DNA from: Deltaproteobacteria bacterium | GTDB lineage: Bacteria > Desulfobacterota > Binatia > Binatales > Binataceae | Assembly (NCBI GenBank): GCA_027317185.1 | Contig: DAHVFB010000027.1 | Location: 1-34,538, forward strand | Reading direction: 5' to 3' | DNA length: 34,538 nucleotides | Part shown: positions 7,673-16,300 of the stretch, piece after piece | How positions within the stretch are numbered: the stretch's first letter is position 1 | How the letters are laid out: the number at the start of each line of letters is the position of its first letter | Notes under the pieces: generated by a model | The model's database searches: none | Seen by the model: the letters and a program-made list of their open reading frames with translations, nothing else | What the model was told of the DNA's origin: nothing | Program-made: the position numbers and the translations under genes

Positions 7673-8308
7673 ATGTTCTGGAAACAGGTGGCTTCTTGTG
7701 CGTATCAGGAGACGAGCGCTGTCAAGCTAAGCGCCATTGTGCCGAGTGTCGTTACCACATTGTCCGTCTATTTGTTGCAGTGGAAATTTGATGTGAGATC
7801 TCTTCAACTTACATTGATTTGTATCGGTATAGGACTGGCGACTTATGCTCTTATCATCGCTGGGCAGTTTACCTTAAAGTTTTTTCAAGTAATCGGTCGA
7901 GACCAAGATTCCAAGCAGACAGCAATCGAGAATTCTATTCGACAACTCGCGAAGCTATTACACCCTGAACTGTCCGAAAAATCAGAGCGTGCTATCCAAG
8001 TGCTGGAGGCGCGAATTCGCGAAGCCGATTCGCTATTTAACACTTCGCCCGTTACGGAAGAAGGACTCAGAGCGTGGACGGGTCAAACCGCGTATCTCTT
8101 AGCACGAACTACCGGCCAAGGGTCAGACTGGTTCGAGCAATTTGAAAAAGGAGTGTGCGAACACCCGGGCCGCATAGAAGTAGACCGCAACCAAAGTCAC
8201 GTTCTGCTGCTCCGACGTGTAGCCGTATTGCGCGACGTTATCGACGAAATCAAGCACCAACGAGTTTTGGTGCTTGATCCCCGTATAACGATTGGCAGGC
8301 AACCTTGA
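7673..8308 (+). CDS. Orphan two-helix membrane protein, AT-richer than its surroundings
   Basis: A 211-residue protein that I do not recognise. Two hydrophobic segments lie near the N-terminus (about residues 18-36 and 46-66). A hydrophilic, probably cytoplasmic part follows, with charged helical stretches (about 75-120). Base composition is clearly lower in GC than the neighbouring genes, and codons such as TTA, ACA and TAT are used freely, suggesting horizontal acquisition. AGGAGC lies 17 bases before the ATG, which is rather far. It stands alone between two unrelated genes. The last 60 bases carry a perfect 12-bp inverted repeat. No function can be assigned. Confidence 0.65.
   Translation: MFWKQVASCAYQETSAVKLSAIVPSVVTTLSVYLLQWKFDVRSLQLTLICIGIGLATYALIIAGQFTLKFFQVIGRDQDSKQTAIENSIRQLAKLLHPELSEKSERAIQVLEARIREADSLFNTSPVTEEGLRAWTGQTAYLLARTTGQGSDWFEQFEKGVCEHPGRIEVDRNQSHVLLLRRVAVLRDVIDEIKHQRVLVLDPRITIGRQP
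8249..8278. repeat. Perfect 12-bp inverted repeat inside the 3' end of a gene
   Basis: Arms ATCAAGCACCAA (8249-8260) and TTGGTGCTTGAT (8267-8278) are exact reverse complements with a six-base loop. It is still coding (the IKHQRVLVLD region). No thymine run follows on the plus strand, so it is not a classical terminator. Confidence 0.85.
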
Positions 8309-8444
8309 AAATCGTGAATTGAACTATTTTGGCTAAGGAACAGGCCGCTCGCGCGGCACTGGCTGACCCGGAAATAGAGGAAGCCAGTGCTTATAGGGCA
8401 AGTCATTTTCTCCCGTGGTTCAGCCCTTATTTCCACACGTCAGG

Positions 8445-9653
8445 TTAACCGCGCGCCGGTCGCGGTGGGAGAGTCAGCTTGCCGAGAATCGCCGGGGCGC
8501 GGGCGCCGGTCACGCTGGGAAGGTTGCCGGCGCCGCCAATCAACATCTGATATCCCAGAATCGCGAAGGCGACCGACTCCAGCGCATCGCCGTCGACGCC
8601 GACCTGCTCGGCGGTCATCACTTGTATCGCGGGCAACTCGCGCCTCAGCATTTCCATCAAGACCGGATTGCGCGCGCCGCCACCGGTAACGATTAGCTGA
8701 TCGATTCGACCTAGCGGTCCGATGAAGCGCCGACAGGCGTCGGCGATCGAATGCGCGGTGAATGCGGTGAGGGTCGCGATCAGGCTGCGGCTATCGATTT
8801 TCATCGCTTCGGCGCGCGCGCTTATCCGCTCCAGGTACGCCGCTCCGAAATCTTCGCGCCCGGTGGATTTCGGCGGCTTGCGCCGCAAATACGGATTGCG
8901 CATCAGTTCCGCCAGCAGTTGCGGGTTGACGATACCCGCCGCCGCCAGACGGCCGTCGCGATCCATCCGCATTCGTCCGCCGCTGAGCCGCGCCGCCAAC
9001 GCGTCGATCATCATCACGCCCGGTCCGGTGTCGAACGCAATTGGCCGCACGCTTTCGACTCTGCGCGCCGCCGGCAAATAGGTGGCGTTCGCGATCCCGC
9101 CGATATTCTGGACGATCCGGCCCATCCGCACGTCACCGAATAGCCATCGATGCGCCAACGGCGCGAGCGGCGCACCCTCGCCTCCGACTGCGATATCCAT
9201 CGGGCGGAAATCGGCGACCACCGGAATTCCGGTAGCGGCCGCAATTACCGCCGACTCGCCGAGCTGCAGGGTTGAGGCGGTGCCGCGTCCGGCGCGGCGC
9301 GGCGGCAGATGGGCGAAGGTATGGCCATGCGATCCGATAAACGATACGCGCGCCGGATCGATCCGGGCTTTTTTCAGCACGCCGGTCGCTGCGCGGGCAA
9401 AGGCGGTCCCCAGTTCGAAATTGAGCGCGGATAGTTCGAGCGCGCCTACCGGCCTGCCGCTCGAGGCTTCGAGCAGCCGCATGCGCAGCGGTTTAGGATA
9501 CGGATACGAGTCGAAGGCGATCAATTTTACCGGCGGCCGCCGCTGCCGGTCGATTTCGATACACGCTGCGCTGACGCCGTCGTGCGAGGTGCCGGACATC
9601 AGGCCCACTGCCAGATGTGCGCGTCCGGCGAGCGCCAGTTTAACTTTCGTCAT
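8445..9653 (-). CDS. anmK: Anhydro-N-acetylmuramic acid kinase
   Basis: A protein of about 402 residues that phosphorylates and opens 1,6-anhydro-MurNAc to MurNAc-6-phosphate in cell-wall recycling. It has the N-terminal ATPase signature GLMSGTSHDGVSAA, then GSHGHTF, the QLGESAVIAAATGIPVVADFR segment, APLAP, NIGGIAN, FDTGPGVMMIDAL and, near the end, VTGGGARNPVLMEML; these are the diagnostic blocks of AnmK. The frame is open further upstream to 9764, but the ATG at 9653 puts the glycine-rich motif at the usual distance from the N-terminus. With that start it overlaps the preceding gene by 14 bases. It is the last gene of an operon with nagA, giving a consistent amino-sugar recycling context. 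Confidence 0.93.
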   Translation of the reverse strand: MTKVKLALAGRAHLAVGLMSGTSHDGVSAACIEIDRQRRPPVKLIAFDSYPYPKPLRMRLLEASSGRPVGALELSALNFELGTAFARAATGVLKKARIDPARVSFIGSHGHTFAHLPPRRAGRGTASTLQLGESAVIAAATGIPVVADFRPMDIAVGGEGAPLAPLAHRWLFGDVRMGRIVQNIGGIANATYLPAARRVESVRPIAFDTGPGVMMIDALAARLSGGRMRMDRDGRLAAAGIVNPQLLAELMRNPYLRRKPPKSTGREDFGAAYLERISARAEAMKIDSRSLIATLTAFTAHSIADACRRFIGPLGRIDQLIVTGGGARNPVLMEMLRRELPAIQVMTAEQVGVDGDALESVAFAILGYQMLIGGAGNLPSVTGARAPAILGKLTLPPRPARG

Positions 9654-10860
9654 CCTCGTCAGTTCTTCCACGTCTGATCCGAAGTAGCTGAAAAGATGAC
9701 ATGAGCAGCCGCCAGCCGGAAGGGAATTCGATCGCATCGGAGTGAAGATCCGGCTCGGGCGCAATAATCACTTTGCGTCCGCCATGCCATTGCACCAGCA
9801 ACATGCGATGCCCGAGCTGACGGCCGGTGACGCGATCGATCGCGAAATCGCCGAACAGCGTGCGTGTTTTCAGATCGTTGAATGCAGCCCGCAGTTTTAT
9901 CTGATCGATCGCGCCCGCGGACTGCAACGCGGCCACGGCCAATAAAGCGGCGGCATAGGCTTGTGCCGCGGGATAGTCGCACGGCGCGCCGGGAGACCGC
10001 GCGCGCATCCGCCCGCCGAACGCCGTCGGCGTGGGTCCCAGATCGGGTTCGATTCCGGCATCCTCTTCCCACTGGCTGGCGCCGACGATTCCTTCGACCT
10101 GATCGCCCAGCGTGGTGCCGAACGCACTCACGCCGGCGGCCACGCAGGCCAGCACCGGGAGGTTGATCGCATGCGCGGCCATCGTGCGCATCACCGCCAG
10201 GTCGTGCGCGAAACTGCCGGCCGAGACCAGTACATTGATCCGATTACGCCTGATCGCATCCATCAAATGATGCGGGGGCGCCGCGGGATCGAACGGACCG
10301 TTGTACTTGAGCCGTATGCGAATGCCGCGTCTTCGCGCCAGACGATCCGTGCAGGCGGCCTCGAATCCAGCCACCACTTCACGGGCGAAGGTGCTGCGAG
10401 TCGATACGATCGCGACGCGTTTGCGAAAGAACTTCATCGCGCCGATCAGGCGTGCGCAGCTTTTAAGGTACTCGCTCGCCGGACTCAGAATGCCGACCAT
10501 CATGCGCAGCTTGTGTTCGTATAGATCGTCGGCTGCGCCGCCGTGATTGATAAAGAGCAAACCGGCCTGCTCGGCGATCGGTGCGGCGACTCGCGTGAGT
10601 CTGCTCGAATACGGTCCGAAAATAAGATCGGCGCGATTTTCAAAACAGAGCGAACGATAAATTTCAGCGCAACGCGCGCGATCACTGCCGTCGTCATGGC
10701 ATTCGAGCGCCAATTCGTGATGGCGGCCGCCAACCACGACACCGCCGGCTGCGTTCAGGTCCGCGATGCACAGCCGCAGTCCCGCCTCGGCCTGACGGCC
10801 CATGGCGGCATACAAACCGCTCAACGACAGGCTTAGCCCGATGGTAAGTCGGTTGATCAA
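9640..10860 (-). CDS. Periplasmic-binding-fold protein lacking a signal peptide (LivK/AmiC-like)
   Basis: A 406-residue type I periplasmic-binding-fold protein, like the branched-chain amino-acid binding proteins. The N-terminal IGLSLSLSGLYAAMGRQAEAGLRL is the characteristic first strand and helix. GGRHHELALECHDDGSD, then DLIFGPYSSRLTRVAAPIAEQAGLLFINHGG and the hinge region follow. No signal peptide is present, and none can be upstream because the nagA stop lies only ten codons before the TTG start in the same frame. It therefore probably works in the cytoplasm, like the amide sensor AmiC, rather than delivering substrate to a transporter; no ABC permease or ATPase genes are near. Sandwiched between nagA and anmK, it may bind an amino-sugar or muropeptide intermediate; this is inference. 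Confidence 0.8.
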   Translation of the reverse strand: MINRLTIGLSLSLSGLYAAMGRQAEAGLRLCIADLNAAGGVVVGGRHHELALECHDDGSDRARCAEIYRSLCFENRADLIFGPYSSRLTRVAAPIAEQAGLLFINHGGAADDLYEHKLRMMVGILSPASEYLKSCARLIGAMKFFRKRVAIVSTRSTFAREVVAGFEAACTDRLARRRGIRIRLKYNGPFDPAAPPHHLMDAIRRNRINVLVSAGSFAHDLAVMRTMAAHAINLPVLACVAAGVSAFGTTLGDQVEGIVGASQWEEDAGIEPDLGPTPTAFGGRMRARSPGAPCDYPAAQAYAAALLAVAALQSAGAIDQIKLRAAFNDLKTRTLFGDFAIDRVTGRQLGHRMLLVQWHGGRKVIIAPEPDLHSDAIEFPSGWRLLMSSFQLLRIRRGRTDEDDES

Positions 10861-10890
10861 TCTAAAAAATGGTCCGCTTACGGTTACGTA

Positions 10891-11955
10891 TCAGTTCAAT
10901 TCGCGGCCGCCGACAAAAACCGTTTTCAGCTTCAGTTCCCGATCGAGCACAATCAAATCCGCGCGCGCGCCCGGCTCGATTCTGCCGCGATCGCCAAGCC
11001 CCAGCACCGCGGCGGGATTGGCGCTCGCCATCCGCGAGGCCTCGCCAAGTGGTACACCGGCCTGCTCGACGATCAGGCGGATTCCATCAAGCATCGAGAT
11101 TATGCTGCCGGCGAGTGTGCCATCGGCCAGCCGCGCGGCTCCGTCACGGGCTTTGATATCAGCGTCGAGTGGAGACTTGTCGGTGGTGATAATGATATTC
11201 GCGGTGCCGCGCGCCTTGATCGCCAGCCGCAGCATCGCGGGATGCACATGGACGCCGTCGGGAATTAAGGCCGCATACCCCGTGGACAGGAATGCGGCGG
11301 CAATTCCCGGTTCGCGATGATGCAGCGGGCGCATCGCATTGAACAGATGGGTACACATCGGCGCGCCCGCCGCGATGGCTTGCATGGCCTGATCGAAAGT
11401 GGCGTCGGAATGGCCCAGTGAAACCACCACGCCGTGAGCGGTCAGCCGTGCGATTGCTTCGCGCGCGCCTGCCAGTTCGGGAGCGAGGGTGATCAGGCGC
11501 AACGACCGCAGGCGCATCACGCGCGCGAACGGTTCGCCAATCGGCGTCAAGTTGAATCGCGGATGCATCCCGAGCCGTGCGATAAACGGGCCTTCCAGAT
11601 GCATCCCGAGGATCGCCGCTTCAGCCGGATCGCCAAATTGGTCGGCGCGCGCCTGATCGATCGCGCGATCAATCGCCTCGATCCGATCGAGCGGCGCGGT
11701 GATCGCGGTCGGCATGAAAGCCGTGGTGCCTTCGTGCGCGAGCACACGTGCGATCGCGCGAAGATCGTCAGCCGATCCGCTGGCAACGCTTAATGAACCG
11801 GCCCCATTAACCTGCAGATCGATCGGTCCGGGGAGAATATAAAGTCCGCTGGCAGTGGAGGCGAGATCGACCGCTTCGATCCGATCGCCGAAGCGCACCA
11901 CCCCCTGACGGGTAGAGCCGTCGGCGAGTGCGATAATGCCGGCGAGCTGCTTCAT
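10891..11955 (-). CDS. nagA: N-acetylglucosamine-6-phosphate deacetylase
   Basis: A 354-residue amidohydrolase-superfamily enzyme that converts GlcNAc-6-phosphate to glucosamine-6-phosphate and acetate. The key blocks are present: PGPIDLQVNGAG (residues 42-53), with Q-x-N in place of HxH as in the single-metal E. coli enzyme; MHLEGPF with the metal ligand Glu120; LGHSDAT (His181); THLFNAM (His202); DGVHVHP; and the catalytic Asp258 in TTDKS. It is slightly shorter than the usual 380 residues. It lies 18 bases after a small unknown gene, and its TGA stop is in the same frame as the following binding-protein gene. It feeds the amino-sugar recycling route together with anmK. Confidence 0.94.
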   Translation of the reverse strand: MKQLAGIIALADGSTRQGVVRFGDRIEAVDLASTASGLYILPGPIDLQVNGAGSLSVASGSADDLRAIARVLAHEGTTAFMPTAITAPLDRIEAIDRAIDQARADQFGDPAEAAILGMHLEGPFIARLGMHPRFNLTPIGEPFARVMRLRSLRLITLAPELAGAREAIARLTAHGVVVSLGHSDATFDQAMQAIAAGAPMCTHLFNAMRPLHHREPGIAAAFLSTGYAALIPDGVHVHPAMLRLAIKARGTANIIITTDKSPLDADIKARDGAARLADGTLAGSIISMLDGIRLIVEQAGVPLGEASRMASANPAAVLGLGDRGRIEPGARADLIVLDRELKLKTVFVGGRELN

Positions 11956-11973
11956 GGAAGCCCGCCCTACTCC

Positions 11974-12225
11974 TCAGTTGGCGCGGAACCGCTCGGCCAA
12001 CAGGCGCGAAAAACGTGGAAGATAAATCAGATCGAAGGTCTCGTCCTTGCCGGGGAACATCGCAACCGCGGTACCCTTCAATGCGCGCACATGTTCCCAG
12101 GCCTGATCGAGCGTCATGGAATAATCCTGTGCGATGGTGGCATAGGTCAGATTAACCAGGAATCGAAGCCGGTGGATGTTTCGATTTTCCTCCTGGATTT
12201 TTGCCGCCAGTTCGTCTTGAGCCAT
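11974..12225 (-). CDS. Small conserved-looking protein at the head of the nagA operon
   Basis: An 83-residue soluble protein that I do not recognise. It begins with a charged helix (DELAAKIQEENRNIHRLRFLVNLTYATI), continues with SMTLDQAWEHVRALKGTAVAMFPGKDETFDLIYLPRF and ends with a basic helix. No cysteine clusters or membrane segments are seen. A strong Shine-Dalgarno (GAGGAAGG) lies at the right distance before the ATG, and an extended -10 element lies about 50 bases upstream, so it is very likely the first translated gene of the operon with nagA, the binding-fold protein and anmK. The helical content would suit a small regulatory or structural partner, but that is speculation. Confidence 0.75.
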   Translation of the reverse strand: MAQDELAAKIQEENRNIHRLRFLVNLTYATIAQDYSMTLDQAWEHVRALKGTAVAMFPGKDETFDLIYLPRFSRLLAERFRAN

Positions 12226-12272
12226 AAGCAGCCTTCCTCTATTGAAGCCGACTCAGCCGACCCTGAGGGCCG

Positions 12273-12281
12273 AGTATAGCA
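12273..12281 (-). promoter_or_regulatory. Extended -10 element upstream of the nagA operon
   Basis: Read on the minus strand, TGC-TATACT is a near-perfect extended -10 box without an obvious -35. Transcription would start near 12266, about 40 bases before the first start codon of the operon. It lies inside the open frame upstream of the divergent membrane-protein gene, which suggests that gene really starts further downstream. Confidence 0.4.
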
Positions 12282-12379
12282 TCCGCTTTATCAATCCGAT
12301 CATCGACAGAGGAAGATTGCAGCAGACGCAGCATTCACGCTTGTGTCGCTGCGCGCTGGATGCCAACCTCGGTCTCATT

Positions 12380-13354
12380 GTGGGTCAACCGCCGCGGCTA
12401 AAAAGCAGCTTCATCTACCTCGCTAATGCGGTCAACGACCTGCGCGGCAACCTCAGCGTGCTCGCGCTGGTACTGGCGCCGCCGATACTTATTTCTTCGT
12501 TATGCCTGTTGCCCGACGCCATTAATATCCAGGCGCTGGTGGCGCGCCACTTCGGCGCGGGGGTGCATGCGGTAGCGTTCATTCCGGCGCAGATGCCATA
12601 CCTGCCGGTATCGCCGAACGAACCGCTGCCAGTGCCGGACTGGGCAGTTAATATTTTGCAGATCACATCGATCTTCGTGACCCTGGCGGTCAACCTGGTC
12701 GTGCTGTGTACGCTTAACCGGATCCAGAGTGGGGTGCGCGAGCCGACCGTCGTCGGCGAGGCGCTGGCGGTCTATCGGCGGGCGATTGCGATGACGCCGT
12801 CGTTTTTATGGGTGGTGGCGTTGCAGTTGTTGGTGATCGCGGTGGCGGTGCTGCTTTTGCTGGTTCCCGAGACCATCGTACTGTCCCTGATGTATTCGCA
12901 CATCGTCTTGGATTTGCGTCTGATCGTACTACCCGCGGTGCTGGCCCTGTTCTGGATCTATTTTGCGCAATGCGCACTGGTGCTGGACGGTTATAGCAGC
13001 TTTCCGGCGCTGCTTTACAGCCGCGAGCTTGTCCGTGGGCGCTTCTTCAGAGTCGCCACGCGGTTCGTGGTATTTCTTGCGATGTGGTCCGGCTATAACG
13101 CATGGGCGGGCGGCGCGTTCTTTCTCATTAGCCGTATCCTCGGTCCAGTGGGGGTGCTAACGGGAACGGTCGGCGTAGTGCTCTTCCTGATCGATCTGAC
13201 GGCGGTGGCGGTGGCCTATGCAACCATCGCGTTTTTCATCGCGGCTGGTGTGCGACTGTACCAGGACCTGGTCGCTTTCATTAATCAAAAGGCGGCGTTT
13301 GCACGCGGGATGGCCCCGCTGAAAACCGCGAATTTGGCCAGCCTCGAGACGTAA
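12380..13354 (+). CDS. Six-helix membrane protein (GPDPase membrane-domain-like)
   Basis: A polytopic inner-membrane protein with about six hydrophobic segments: one just after the N-terminal SFIYLANAVNDLRGN stretch, one around NILQITSIFVTLAVNLVVL, two in the long VVALQLLVIAVAVLLLL...LIVLPAVLALFWIYF region, and two near the C-terminus. The segment SSFPALLYSRELVRGRFFRV resembles the 'A-L-x-R-S-x-x-L-x-x-G-x-F-x-R' motif of the glycerophosphodiester-phosphodiesterase membrane-domain and related families; no catalytic domain is attached. The function is unknown. The frame is open back to a TTG at 12242 but no good Shine-Dalgarno marks a start. I use the GTG at 12380 because the nagA-operon promoter overlaps the earlier part. 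It ends 17 bases from the convergent gdh gene. Confidence 0.62.
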   Translation: MGQPPRLKSSFIYLANAVNDLRGNLSVLALVLAPPILISSLCLLPDAINIQALVARHFGAGVHAVAFIPAQMPYLPVSPNEPLPVPDWAVNILQITSIFVTLAVNLVVLCTLNRIQSGVREPTVVGEALAVYRRAIAMTPSFLWVVALQLLVIAVAVLLLLVPETIVLSLMYSHIVLDLRLIVLPAVLALFWIYFAQCALVLDGYSSFPALLYSRELVRGRFFRVATRFVVFLAMWSGYNAWAGGAFFLISRILGPVGVLTGTVGVVLFLIDLTAVAVAYATIAFFIAAGVRLYQDLVAFINQKAAFARGMAPLKTANLASLET

Positions 13355-13371
13355 TCGGCCGGGACCTGTAA

Positions 13372-16300
13372 TCAGGCTTGTGCGCCACCATGCGCCAGCC
13401 GCGAAAGCGCGCGAATCGCCACTTGCAAGGCCGCCAGGCCAATTCGCTGCATCGCACGCAGCTCGATGAACAGGCGTTCGAGCGCGGCGAACTCGCGCGG
13501 CTGCCGGCTTCGCAGCCTGCGTATCGCGCTACTCGCGCCGTCCCCGCTTTCCAATACCGCACGGCATAACTCCATTCGGACCGCGGACAGTTCCATCGCG
13601 AGTTCCGCGGCCGCCCGCCGTTCCCATTGGTCGCCATCGGCGGATGCCAGCGCCCCTTCAAGGATGGCGAAGTCGAGCTCCGCGCCGATCGCGAAATAGG
13701 CCTGGGCGACCACGAGGGCCGGCACTTCACGGCCGAAAGTAAGACTGAGAATGTTGAGAATGTGATCGGCAAACTCAAGCCGGGCAAGATCGTGCGCAAT
13801 GGCCTCTTCATGCACGGCGTAGCGAAGATCGCGATAGACCCGTTCAAAGCGATTGCGTTCCGCACCGGCCAGAAGATCTTCGAAACCCGAGGCAAGTTCA
13901 AAGAAGGCCGGCCGCAAGCGGGCAACTTGAGCTCCAATTGGGAGGACCTCGTCGAGCCGCGCCAGCACCCAGCCGGAGGCTCGTCTGGCGGCGCGTTCGA
14001 GCGCGAAGAAGGAGGCGATTTCGGCGTCCGAGGGCAGGTTTTGCGCGCGATCACGTAGCCGCTCGGCCCACCCTCGCAGATCCAAAATGCCTGCCGCGAT
14101 AATCCAGGCGCGGAGCGCATCCTCGGCCTCGGCGCCATCATCGCGTCCCAGCCGGAACACGAACACCGAACCCATCAGATCGACCAGTTCGTTCACCGCA
14201 CGGCTGGCGATCAGTTCGCGGCGCAAACGATGGCGCGGCAGATCGGCCGCGCAGCGTTGCGCGATAGCGGCAGGGAAGTAGGGCCGCAGGAAGAACTCGA
14301 TCATGTAAGGGTCATCGATCAGTGGCGAGCTTTCGATTCGCGCCACCAAATCGATCTTGGTGTAGGCCGCGATGACCGCCAGCTCGGGACGCGTGAGTCC
14401 GGCAAACAACGCGCGGCGGTTGTGTAAGGACTCGGCGTTTGGCAGCGCCTCCTCGTGAGCGCGCAGCACACCGCGTTTTTCGATCGCGGTCAGATGCTCG
14501 CGGTAGGTGTCGATTTCGGCGCGGCTGCGAATCTGTTCGAGGCTGAGCGACAGCACCTGATCGCGATTGTCATGCAGCACGCGATCGGCCACTTCGTTCG
14601 CGGCCGCCGCCAGCATCGCATTGCGCTCCGCGAGGGTTATGGCGCCGCGCGCCAGTGCGGGCTGCAGCAAAATTTTCAGATTGACCTCGTGATCGGAACA
14701 ATCGACGCCGGCGGAATTATCGATCGCATCGGTGTTGATTCTGCCGCCCAGCAGCGCGTATTCGATCCGCGCATGCTGGGTGAGGCCCAGATTGCCGCCT
14801 TCCACAACGATTTTGGCGCGCAGTTCGCGCGCGGTGATCCGGCAGCTATCGTTGGCATGGTCGGCCACCTGCGCATCGTTCTCGTCGGTGGCGCGCACGT
14901 AAGTGCCGATACCGCCATTGTACAGCAGGTCAACCTCGGCGCGCAGGATGGCGCGGATAAGGCTATCGCTGTCGAGCTCGGTTTCCTCGCATTTGAGCGC
15001 AGCGCGCGCTTCGGGGCTCAACTCGATTCGTTTGAGGCCGCGCTTGTACACCGCGCCGCCGCGGCTGATCAGCGCCGGGTCGTAATCCGACCATTGCGAG
15101 TTGGGCAGATCGAACAGCCGCCGGCGCTCGGCGAAGCTGGTCTTCGGATCGGGATTGGGATCGATAAAAATGTGCCGATGGTCGAACGCCGCGATTAGCT
15201 TCAGATTGTCCGCCTGCAGCAGACCGTTGCCGAATACGTCGCCCGACATATCGCCCAGGCCGACGACCGTGACCGGATCGCCACGATTGGGATCGCGGCC
15301 CATTTCGCGCAGGTGCCGCTTGACCGACTCCCACGCGCCGCGCGCTGTGATGCCAAGCGCCTTGTGGTCGTATCCATGTTTACCGCCCGAGGCGAACGCA
15401 TCGTCAAGCCACAAGCCGCGCCGCTGCGCGATTTCATTTGCGAGGTCGGAAAATGCCGTAGTGCCCTTGTCCGCCGCGACCACCAGATACGGATCGTCGC
15501 CGTCGAGCGCCTTGACGCGCTCCGGATGCAGCACGCGATCGCCGGCCAGGTTGTCGGTCAAATCGAGCATCGCGTTGATCAGCGTCTGATACGCATCAAC
15601 CACTTCCCGATGGGTTATCGCCGCGGCGCCGCGCGGTTTGACAATGAAGCCGCCCTTGCTGCCAACCGGCACGATTATCGCGTTCTTCACGGTCTGGGTC
15701 TTCATCAGGTCCAGAACTTCGGTGCGAAAATCGTCCGGCCGATCGCTGAAGCGGATGCCGCCGCGTGCAATTTTTCCGCCCCGCAGATGGCAGCCTTCCA
15801 TCCGGGGGCTGTCGACGTGAATTTCGTACAGCGGCGCAACCCCGGGCAGATTGAGGATCTTTCCGCTCTCGAACTTCAGTGCGAAGTAGGGCAGCCGATC
15901 CGGCGGCAACAGGAAAAAATTGGTGCGCACGGTCGCCTCGGCCATCGAAAGGATCGTCCGCGCGGTGCGATCGTCGGCGATATTTTCTACCGTGCCGAGC
16001 CGTTCGAGGTAGGCGGCGCGCAAACTTGCGATGGTATCGGGGCGCGAATCGCGATCAGGATCGAGCCGCGCCACGAACAAATCCACCAAAATCCGCGCCA
16101 GCTCCGGATTCAACAGCAGCACACGTTCCAGCGCGGACCGGGTCGGCGCCAGCTTCATCTGGAATGCCGCCGCGACGTAGCCGCGCACCAATGCCACCTC
16201 GCGCCAGGTCAGGCCGGCGGTGATGCTCAACTCATTCAAGCCATCGTTGCCGGCCATACCGCCGATCACAGCGCTCAAGGCGCTGGCCGCTATAGCCGAA

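Noticed and set aside
11806..11830. Loss of the metal-binding HxH in NagA (Q-x-N instead)
   Set aside because: E. coli NagA has the same Q-x-N and is an active single-metal enzyme, so this is not a defect.
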